From Candidatus Bathyarchaeota archaeon (GTDB taxonomy: Archaea; Thermoproteota; Bathyarchaeia; TCS64), in the NCBI GenBank assembly GCA_030691555.1, contig JAUYEB010000001.1, positions 1 to 5,360 on the forward strand: DNA of 5,360 bases, in the 5' to 3' direction. Position 1 is the first letter of the stretch. The number at the start of each line of letters is the position of its first letter. The notes under the pieces are model-generated. The model was given only the letters and a program-made list of their open reading frames with translations. It had not been told where the DNA came from and ran no database searches. The position numbers and the translations under genes were made by a program. Positions 1 to 4,899 of this stretch are shown here, one piece after another.

Positions 1-881
1 TCTAGGCCCTTCACCCTGTTTCTGAGGGTGACCTCGGTCGTCCCGGCCGCCGAGGCGACCTCCTTCTGCGTCCTCTTCTCCCTGTTCCTGAGGCAGGCGA
101 GGTAGAGGGCGGCAGCCGCAAGCCCCCGGGGGTCCTTGCCGGTCAACTCCTGCTTCGCCTTGGCTACCCTGAGTATCTCGACAGCCTGCTGCTCCGTCCC
201 CCTCTTCAAGTTCAGCCTGGAGGCGATGCCGGGGACGAACTTCTCCGACTCGTTCAGCGGCATCTTGAGCCCAAGCTCCACGATGAGGAGCCTGTACGTC
301 CTGGCGACGTCGCCGACGTCCCTGTGGCTCTCCTTCGCGATGGTCTTGAGTGGGCGAGGGATGGCGTGCATTCGGCATGTGGCGTAGACGCACGCGGCGA
401 CGAATGAATCGATGGAGCGGCCCCTTATCATGTCGCGGTTCAGCGCCTTACGGTAGAGGATGGCGGCGTTGTTCTTCGCCGTCTCGGAGAGGTGGATGGT
501 CGTGGCCAATCTGCTCAGCTCCGCCATCGCTATGCTGAGGTTGCGGGTCTGCGTGTCGTTGACCTTCGACCTGTTGTCGTACTTCTTCAACCGGTACATC
601 TTGTCGGCGGTCTTCAACGCTAGCGGCTTTCCCGTGCCGTCCCTGAAGCAGTTGAAGCTCGTCGACTGGCCACCGTCCCACAGAGCGGGCGTCAGCGCCT
701 GGCCCGCCCTCGAACGGGAGAACTCGGAGAGCTCGAAGGCCCTCCACTCGGCCCCGTGGTCGACGATGTCGTTTGAGAGGACGAGGCCGCACTCGCAGCA
801 GACCTCCTCTCCGGCTTCCATATCCTTGATGATGTGTGAACTCTGACACTTTGGACAAATATGTGCTTGTACTTCTTCCAT
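1..881 (-). CDS. tfb: Transcription initiation factor B (TFB/TFIIB), 3' end cut by window edge
   Basis: Archaeal TFIIB homologue, which bridges TBP at the TATA box/BRE to RNA polymerase and helps set the start site. The 293 visible codons are open throughout. An N-terminal zinc ribbon has CPKC at residues 9-12 and CCEC at 28-31. It is followed by the AEWRAF segment and a B-reader/linker at about 44-100, then two cyclin-like repeats. The first repeat carries the TFIIB signature near 153-169 (RGRSIDSFVAACVYATC), the second GKDPRGLAAAALYLAC near 248-263. The sequence ends in the recognition-helix region TEVTLRNRVKGL, so only about 10-15 residues are missing compared with usual TFB length (~300). 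I chose the ATG at 881 because an AAGGTG ribosome site lies 8 nt upstream, the same spacing as at ilvB and ilvN. An in-frame ATG at 887 is the alternative, but its spacing is only 2 nt. Family assignment is very secure. Many archaea carry several TFB paralogues, and which one this is cannot be told here. Confidence 0.96.
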   Translation of the reverse strand, partial: MEEVQAHICPKCQSSHIIKDMEAGEEVCCECGLVLSNDIVDHGAEWRAFELSEFSRSRAGQALTPALWDGGQSTSFNCFRDGTGKPLALKTADKMYRLKKYDNRSKVNDTQTRNLSIAMAELSRLATTIHLSETAKNNAAILYRKALNRDMIRGRSIDSFVAACVYATCRMHAIPRPLKTIAKESHRDVGDVARTYRLLIVELGLKMPLNESEKFVPGIASRLNLKRGTEQQAVEILRVAKAKQELTGKDPRGLAAAALYLACLRNREKRTQKEVASAAGTTEVTLRNRVKGL

Positions 882-889
882 TTTCATAA

Positions 890-895
890 CACCTT
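890..895 (-). promoter_or_regulatory. Ribosome binding site of tfb
   Basis: On the minus strand this reads AAGGTG, complementary to the 3' end of 16S rRNA. It lies 8 nt before the ATG at 881 but only 2 nt before the ATG at 887, so it decides the start in favour of 881. It directly follows the stop codon of the upstream small gene, as expected for an operon-internal gene. Confidence 0.6.
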
Positions 896-897
896 GA

Positions 898-1167
898 TCA
901 TGCATTCCTGAGGATACCGCCCATCGATTGGTGCTGGTCCTCCAGGGGGTATTTTCGCTCACTGTCAACGGATTGGGGTTTGAGGGTGACAAAGACGGAG
1001 CCTCCCTGGTCTAAGTGGAGGAAGAACTCCTCGAAGTCGATCCCGCGGGTCTCCTTGACCTTTACGTCCTCCTCGTTCTCGCCTAGGTAGTAGACGACGA
1101 GTTGGCTACCCTGCCATATGACTGTGGGCCACATCCGGTCCTTGCTCTTAATTATGAGGCGCTTCAT
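898..1167 (-). CDS. Small conserved-looking protein of unknown function, first gene of the tfb operon
   Basis: An 89-residue ORF starting MKRLIIKSKDRMWPTVIWQG and ending GGILRNA, with its TGA stop 10-16 nt before the tfb start. I do not recognise the family. The sequence is charged, soluble-looking and probably beta-rich in the middle (VIWQGSQLVVYYLGE, then a V-K-V-K strand, then an acidic FEEFFLHL helix and a GSVFVTLKP strand). There is no signal peptide, membrane span or Cys cluster. In several archaea the gene next to tfb encodes Gar1, but I see no Gar1-like sequence here. The ATG at 1167 is chosen because it gives a start downstream of the predicted TSS near 1212. A GTG at 1176 is also possible; neither has a clear ribosome site. 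Close spacing suggests co-transcription with tfb, but a functional link is only inference. Confidence 0.72.
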   Translation of the reverse strand: MKRLIIKSKDRMWPTVIWQGSQLVVYYLGENEEDVKVKETRGIDFEEFFLHLDQGGSVFVTLKPQSVDSERKYPLEDQHQSMGGILRNA

Positions 1168-1233
1168 ACCCCACACGATATCAAGGGAAACTCGGAGGGC
1201 GGATAATCTTGGGTGTGTAACAAATGAACGTGC

Positions 1234-1240
1234 AAATATA
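1234..1240 (-). promoter_or_regulatory. TATA box of the small-gene/tfb operon
   Basis: The minus strand reads TATATTT, preceded by GTTACAA as a possible BRE. A start site about 25 nt downstream would fall near 1212, leaving a leader of about 45 nt before the ATG at 1167. The core AATATATT is palindromic, so orientation rests on the position of the genes. Confidence 0.5.
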
Positions 1241-1261
1241 TTGTAACATGTGAACGAACAA

Positions 1262-1268
1262 TTTAAAA
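1262..1268 (+). promoter_or_regulatory. TATA box of the TrmB-type gene, placed for a leaderless mRNA
   Basis: TTTAAAA centred near 1265, preceded by GAACAA. The usual archaeal distance of about 26 nt puts transcription start at about 1291, next to the ATG at 1292, so the mRNA is predicted to be leaderless. No ribosome site precedes that ATG, which fits. The box lies inside the N-terminal extension that would result from using the in-frame GTG at 1250, which argues against that start. Confidence 0.6.
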
Positions 1269-1291
1269 AGTCAAGCATATTACAAACTTCG

Positions 1292-2935
1292 ATGGCTGCT
1301 GCCGACAGGCTGGCTCAGAGGCTCAGAGATCTGGGCTTCAACGAAGAGGAGGCGGAGATCTACGTATTCCTCTCGGCGATGGGGCCGACGCCGGCCCGAA
1401 TAATCGCCCGGAGATTCAACTCTAACAGGATGAAAGTCTACAGGAACCTAAAGGCCCTCGAAGAGAGGTCCCTCCTACAGAGGGTGATGGGCAGGCCGGT
1501 GAAGTTCGTCGCGATGCCCCTGAAGAACGTACTCGCCCGTCAGAAGGATGGGCTCAGGAAGAGGCTCACCGATTTGGAGGGCAGCGAAGAGACCCTGATC
1601 AAGGAGTGGGAAAACCTAGCGAGGGGGGTCTCTTCGATGCCGGAGGAGCCGAGGTTCCGAATCTTCCAGGGGAGGCAGCAGGTTTTCAACATCCTCTTCG
1701 AGATGTACGACAGGACGGATGTGGGGATCCGCCTTGTGACGACGGTCAGCGACCTGGCCCGACTATCCCTTTGGGGGTTGGACGACAGGCTGCGGGCGAT
1801 GAGCAAGCAGGGGAAGAAGATCATGCTGCTCACGCAGATCGACTCCGAGAACCTGAAGGAGGTGGAGCAGTACCTCGACTTCGTCGAGGCGAGGCACATC
1901 ACCCTGCAGACTCCCATCCGGTTCGCCATCATCGACGAGAAGGAGGCGCTAACCACCGTCGCCATGGACGACTCCATGAGCATGACCACGCAGGCGGACA
2001 CCGGGCTCTGGACGGATGCCCCAAACTACGTCGCGGCGATGAAGATATTCTTCGACGCCCTCTGGAGCCTCGCCCCAGACGCGGAATCCTTCATCAAGTC
2101 GATAAAAACGGGAGAGCCCGCCCAGGAGATGAAGACCTACTCGAACCCGGAGGACTTCGCCTCGTTGTTCAAGGAGATGATTCAGAGGGGGACGCAGAGG
2201 ATCGACGTTATCGCGAAGAGTACCGCCAGCCTCCCCGTATCCCTCAGAGAGCTTGAGGAAGTATCGAAGAGGGGGGTGAGAGTCAGGATCCTCACCGTAA
2301 TCGACGAGAATAACATAGACGAAATCTACGCCATCAAAGACCCAAACATGGTCGTGGTGGAGAACACGGCCGTCACCGATCTCATCCTAGTCACCGTAGA
2401 TGAGAAGGAGGTCCTCCTGAACATCCCCTACGCGGGGGCTTCGAAGAGGACGGTCTGGTCGAACATCGTCCCCTACGTCATGACGATGATGCAGGTTTAC
2501 CAGGACTACTGGAAACTCGGGAAGCCGGTCCAAGAGAGGCTCCAGCAGCTGATTGAGCATAAGAGGGCGGAGGCGTTGGCTCAGAGGGTGAAGACCGAGC
2601 TGGAAACTAGGGGTTGGCGGGCCGAGGCACCGGGGGCGTTGATGGGGGTCTCGGGTAAGAACTACTCCTTCGACGTCTTGGCGAAGCACGCGGCGAAGGG
2701 CGAGACACCCCTGTGCATCGACATCCTAACTGAGGGACTGGCGTTCAGCACGATCATAGAACATAGCGCTATCTACACAGACGTGGCATCGCGGCTGATC
2801 CTGGCCTCCCTGAAGCCGTTGAAAGCCGAGGAAAAGAGGCTCGCCGACCTCTATCACATCCAGACCATATACTCCGAGACGGAGGAGGGGCTGGTCTCAG
2901 CGATCTTGTCGACTGTTGATAAGGCGAAAAAGTGA
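1292..2935 (+). CDS. TrmB-family transcriptional regulator with duplicated PLD-like module and degenerate nuclease-like C-terminus
   Basis: A 547-residue cytosolic protein. Residues about 10-76 form a TrmB-type winged helix (LRDLGFNEEEAEIYVFL, IIARRFNSNRMKVYRNLKAL, then a wing GRPVKFVAM), followed by a charged, probably coiled-coil linker (about 77-112). Residues 122-261 and 280-410 are an internal duplication. Both copies have an LF-E/K-M helix, a (S)KxGxx-ILTxID strand, a DEKE turn (D215, D370) and a closing YVxxM-YxDxW helix. This matches the PLD-like effector fold of TrmB relatives; no HKD catalytic motif is seen. Residues about 440-547 (GVSGKNYSFD with D461, LCIDIL with D477, then a LADLYHIQTIY strand) resemble an archaeal restriction-endonuclease-like domain lacking the catalytic lysine. 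ATG 1292 is preferred over GTG 1250 because the TATA box lies between them. The ligand and target genes are unknown. It is encoded upstream of ilvB but separated by terminator-like signals, so it is not clearly co-transcribed. Confidence 0.88.
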   Translation: MAAADRLAQRLRDLGFNEEEAEIYVFLSAMGPTPARIIARRFNSNRMKVYRNLKALEERSLLQRVMGRPVKFVAMPLKNVLARQKDGLRKRLTDLEGSEETLIKEWENLARGVSSMPEEPRFRIFQGRQQVFNILFEMYDRTDVGIRLVTTVSDLARLSLWGLDDRLRAMSKQGKKIMLLTQIDSENLKEVEQYLDFVEARHITLQTPIRFAIIDEKEALTTVAMDDSMSMTTQADTGLWTDAPNYVAAMKIFFDALWSLAPDAESFIKSIKTGEPAQEMKTYSNPEDFASLFKEMIQRGTQRIDVIAKSTASLPVSLRELEEVSKRGVRVRILTVIDENNIDEIYAIKDPNMVVVENTAVTDLILVTVDEKEVLLNIPYAGASKRTVWSNIVPYVMTMMQVYQDYWKLGKPVQERLQQLIEHKRAEALAQRVKTELETRGWRAEAPGALMGVSGKNYSFDVLAKHAAKGETPLCIDILTEGLAFSTIIEHSAIYTDVASRLILASLKPLKAEEKRLADLYHIQTIYSETEEGLVSAILSTVDKAKK

Positions 2936-2959
2936 GCCAGACCAGCCAACGAGGCTCAT
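2932..2959 (+). terminator. Terminator-like hairpin overlapping the TrmB-gene stop codon
   Basis: TGAGCC (2933-2938) pairs perfectly with GGCTCA (2953-2958), with a further G-T wobble outside, around a 14-nt loop. It is followed by the T-rich TCATTTAACAT. The stem contains the stop codon. Archaeal termination depends mainly on T-rich tracts, so the contribution of the hairpin is uncertain. Confidence 0.35.
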
Positions 2960-2981
2960 TCATTTAACATAGATACGTGGC

Positions 2982-3013
2982 CAGGCCGGGTGTGCCTGTT
3001 TCGTGTGTTTCTT
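2982..3013 (+). terminator. Second terminator-like hairpin with T-rich tail
   Basis: CAGGC (2982-2986) pairs with GCCTG (2994-2998) around a 7-nt loop, followed immediately by a T-rich stretch (2999-3013, with TTT at 2999-3001, TTT at 3008-3010 and TT at 3012-3013). A further TTTTTATT follows at 3021-3028. Together these probably separate the TrmB-type transcript from the ilv operon. Confidence 0.4.
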
Positions 3014-3028
3014 CCAAACCTTTTTATT
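3014..3028 (+). promoter_or_regulatory. BRE/TATA promoter of the ilvBN operon
   Basis: CCAAACC followed by TTTTTATT is a good archaeal BRE plus TATA-box match, and the best one between the TrmB-type gene and ilvB. A start site about 26 nt downstream falls near 3050, where a purine is available at 3051. This predicts a leader of about 160 nt, long for an archaeal mRNA. Confidence 0.6.
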
Positions 3029-3043
3029 CGATCTGAGGTTTGG
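3014..3043. repeat. Perfect 8-bp inverted repeat enclosing the ilv TATA box (candidate operator)
   Basis: CCAAACCT (3014-3021) and AGGTTTGG (3036-3043) are exact reverse complements separated by 14 bp. Their centres are 22 bp apart, close to two helical turns, which suits a dimeric regulator bound on one DNA face. The left arm overlaps the BRE and the spacer contains most of the TATA box, so occupancy should block TBP/TFB. The binder is unknown; TrmB-type or Lrp/AsnC-type proteins are candidates by inference. Confidence 0.5.
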
Positions 3044-3074
3044 TTAGGTTACATCCCAACTGGGAGGATGGAAC

Positions 3075-3119
3075 ATGGGGTATTGCTTTGTCGAGCCCCC
3101 GAGTGCGGGGGAGAGCTGA
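3075..3119 (+). other. Possible 14-codon upstream ORF in the ilv leader
   Basis: ATG at 3075 opens MGYCFVEPPSAGES and stops at TGA 3117-3119. GGGAGG (3062-3067) sits 7 nt upstream, a plausible ribosome site. The first leader hairpin would mask that site, and the GC-rich hairpin at 3096-3111 lies within the ORF. It has only one branched-chain codon (GTC). An overlapping frame from ATG 3068 contains consecutive GTA-TTG-CTT (Val-Leu-Leu) codons, but its ATG abuts the GGGAGG with no spacing. Translation is unproven and the ORF may be chance. Confidence 0.2.
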
Positions 3120-3197
3120 ATGGGGAATCGTATTCTTAGTCCCTAGATTCCCGTCCGAGACCACGAGTTATGGATCAACGATCCAAGGAAACAATAC

Positions 3198-3204
3198 AGG
3201 AGGT
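3198..3204 (+). promoter_or_regulatory. Ribosome binding site of ilvB
   Basis: AGGAGGT, a near-perfect Shine-Dalgarno, ends 8 nt before the ATG at 3213 and selects that start over the in-frame ATG at 3222. It could be partly held in a hairpin formed by GAAAC 3188-3192 and GTTTC 3203-3207, leaving AGGAG in the loop. Confidence 0.8.
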
Positions 3205-3212
3205 TTCTGTGC

Positions 3213-4898
3213 ATGCCTGAGATGACCGGCGCCGAGGCGTACGTCAAGGCGCTTGAGAAGGAGGGCGTCGAGTATATCTTCGGGATAACCGGCGCCGCCA
3301 TCATACCGATCTGCGACGAGCTGTTGAAGTCGAAGATGCGCTACGTCGGGGGGGTCCACGAGCAGGGCTCGACCCACATGGCGGACGGCTACGCGCGGGT
3401 CTCCGGGAGGCCCGGCGTCGTGCAGGTGACGAGCGGCCCGGGGGCCACGAACATAGTCACCGGCCTCGCCACGGCGCAGCTCGACTCTTCGCCGATTGTT
3501 GCGTTGACTGGACAGGTCCCCCTGAGCATGGTTGGCACGGACGCCTTCCAGGAGGTCGACATCATAGGCATCACCGCCTCCGTCACCAAGCACAACATAC
3601 AGGTCATGGAGGCGGCGGAGATACCGCACGCCATCAAGTCGGCATTCTACCTCTCCTCGACCGGTAGGAAGGGCGCCGTCCTCGTCGACATCCCCAAGGA
3701 CACGCAGACGAACAGGGCCGAGATGGTCTTCCCCGACAAGGTCGAGTTCCGAGGCTACCACCCGGGCGCGGAGCCGAACCCCCAGGAGATACACTGGGCC
3801 GCGACCCTCCTCTCGAAGGCGCGGAGGCCAGTGATCATCGCCGGGGGAGGGGCGGTCGCATCGGGAGCCACGATGGAACTCCTGGAGCTGGCTGAGATGC
3901 TGCAGGCACCCGTGGCGCACAGTCTCATGGGGAAGGGGGCCATACCGAGCAACCACCCCCTCAGCCTCGGCCTCTGCGGGATGCACGGGCGCGTCGAGGC
4001 TAACTACATAGTCCCCGAGGCGGACGTCCTACTCGTGGTGGGCGCACGGTTCAGCGACCGCACGACCGGCTCACTGAGCGGCTTCGCCCCGAACGCGAGG
4101 ATAATACACGTCGACGTCGACAGGAGCGAGATAGACAAGAACGTCGACAGCATCACTCGGATAGTCGGTGACGCCAAGCTCGCCATAAGGGGCATCCGCG
4201 AGAAGGTCGCCCAGCAGAGGGCCATGGGCCAGACGGATGAGGCACTCGTCAAGCGTATCGCCGAGCTGAGGGCGCAGACGAACGAGCTAAATGCTGACTC
4301 CCCCCTCTCCGGCCCCGCGGTCATCAAGGCCATCAGGAGGGCCATGCCCCCCGACAGCATAGTCGTCACCGACGTGGGCCAGCACCAGATGTGGGCGGCA
4401 CAGCACTACGATGTGCGCGGCCCCGGCGAGTTCTTCACGAGCGGCGGCCTAGGCACCATGGGCTGGGGGACGCCGGCCGCCATAGGCGCGAAGGCGGCGA
4501 GGCCGGATCTCCCCGTGCTCAACATCTCGGGGGACGGCAGCTTCGCCATGACGGAGAACAACCTAGCACTCGCCGTGGACGAGGGCTTCCCGATAATGGT
4601 CGTGATACTGAACAACGGCGTCCTCGGCATGGTCGCACAGTGGCAGCGCCTCTTCTACGACCGCCGATACAGCACGATAAAGAGGCCGAAGCACCCCGAC
4701 TTCGCCACGCTCGCGGAGACCTACGGTGCCACCGGGGTGAAGGCCGAGTCGACGAAGGACATCGAGAAGGCGATAAGGCGCAGCATCAAGGACAAGCAGA
4801 CCACCGTCATCGATGTGCCGATGGACCCCGAGGAGAACGTCTACCCCATGATCCCGCCGGGCATGGGGCTGAAGGACATCCTCCTAGGAGGCGCATAA
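3213..4898 (+). CDS. ilvB: Acetohydroxyacid (acetolactate) synthase, catalytic large subunit
   Basis: ThDP-, Mg- and FAD-dependent enzyme that joins pyruvate to pyruvate (acetolactate, toward Val/Leu) or to 2-oxobutyrate (acetohydroxybutyrate, toward Ile). At 561 residues it is full family length. The N-terminal PYR domain has the catalytic glutamate E50 in HEQGSTHMADGYAR, SGPGATN at 74-80, DAFQE at 110-114 and TKHN at 125-128. The central domain has an IIAGGGAVASGA segment and GMHGRVEAN, typical of the FAD-associated region. The C-terminal PP domain has VGQHQMWAAQ from 388, GLGTMGWG, the ThDP/Mg motif GDG (440-442) ending at NN (467-468), and GMVAQWQ (472-478), then PEENVYPMIPPG. These AHAS-specific motifs separate it from related ThDP enzymes. 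An oddity is GITGAA at 24-29 where most AHAS have G-x-PGG. ilvN follows after 1 nt, so the two are co-transcribed and probably translationally coupled. Confidence 0.95.
   Translation: MPEMTGAEAYVKALEKEGVEYIFGITGAAIIPICDELLKSKMRYVGGVHEQGSTHMADGYARVSGRPGVVQVTSGPGATNIVTGLATAQLDSSPIVALTGQVPLSMVGTDAFQEVDIIGITASVTKHNIQVMEAAEIPHAIKSAFYLSSTGRKGAVLVDIPKDTQTNRAEMVFPDKVEFRGYHPGAEPNPQEIHWAATLLSKARRPVIIAGGGAVASGATMELLELAEMLQAPVAHSLMGKGAIPSNHPLSLGLCGMHGRVEANYIVPEADVLLVVGARFSDRTTGSLSGFAPNARIIHVDVDRSEIDKNVDSITRIVGDAKLAIRGIREKVAQQRAMGQTDEALVKRIAELRAQTNELNADSPLSGPAVIKAIRRAMPPDSIVVTDVGQHQMWAAQHYDVRGPGEFFTSGGLGTMGWGTPAAIGAKAARPDLPVLNISGDGSFAMTENNLALAVDEGFPIMVVILNNGVLGMVAQWQRLFYDRRYSTIKRPKHPDFATLAETYGATGVKAESTKDIEKAIRRSIKDKQTTVIDVPMDPEENVYPMIPPGMGLKDILLGGA
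4886..4891 (+). promoter_or_regulatory. Ribosome binding site of ilvN inside the ilvB 3' end
   Basis: AGGAGG within the last codons of ilvB, ending 8 nt before the ilvN ATG at 4900. The stop and start codons lie together in TAATATG, so ilvN can be translated by reinitiation or by direct loading at this site. Confidence 0.8.
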
Positions 4899-4899
4899 T

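Larger units (their letters stand above)
3051..3212 (+). promoter_or_regulatory. Long structured 5' leader of the ilvBN mRNA
   Basis: From the predicted start near 3051 to the ilvB ATG there are about 160 nt holding successive potential hairpins. CATCC (3052-3056) pairs with GGATG (3066-3070). CCCCCG (3096-3101) pairs with CGGGGG (3106-3111) over an AGTG loop. GGGAATC (3123-3129) pairs with GATTCCC (3146-3152) over 16 nt. TGGATC (3171-3176) pairs with GATCCA (3180-3185) over AAC. GAAAC (3188-3192) pairs with GTTTC (3203-3207), partly enclosing the ilvB ribosome site. I recognise no known riboswitch; in particular the TPP riboswitch core motifs are absent. A cis-acting regulatory RNA is an inference from this density of pairing. 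Confidence 0.4.

Noticed and set aside
448..858. 136-codon minus-strand frame within tfb
   Set aside because: It is a +1-type shadow of tfb, whose own frame is intact with zinc ribbon and cyclin repeats; the product is Arg/Gly-rich with no family resemblance.
1246..1251. ACATGT palindrome between the divergent TATA boxes as a TrmB operator
   Set aside because: Symmetry does not extend beyond the 6-bp core in a convincing way, and it does not match the TrmB operator patterns I know.
1606..2256. 216-codon plus-strand frame within the TrmB-type gene
   Set aside because: Out-of-frame shadow with biased Gly/Arg/His/Asp composition; the TrmB frame carries the recognisable domains throughout.
3096..3111. 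GC-rich hairpin in the ilv leader as a transcription terminator
   Set aside because: The 6-bp stem is strong but is followed by AGAGCTGAATGG with no T tract, so an intrinsic terminator is not supported; it is kept as a leader structure only.
3150..3212. TPP riboswitch before the ThDP-dependent ilvB
   Set aside because: The conserved CUGAGA and the paired core sequences of the TPP aptamer are absent; TGGATC-AAC-GATCCA is just a simple hairpin.
3040..3225. 61-codon plus-strand frame spanning the ilv leader
   Set aside because: It needs a TTG start at 3040, upstream of the predicted transcription start and without a ribosome site, and it runs out of frame into ilvB.
3168..3986. 272-codon open frame on the minus strand opposite ilvB
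   Set aside because: It lies fully antisense to a gene with clear AHAS motifs, has low-complexity Arg/Gly/Asp/Leu-rich composition typical of GC-rich shadows, and shows no recognisable domain.
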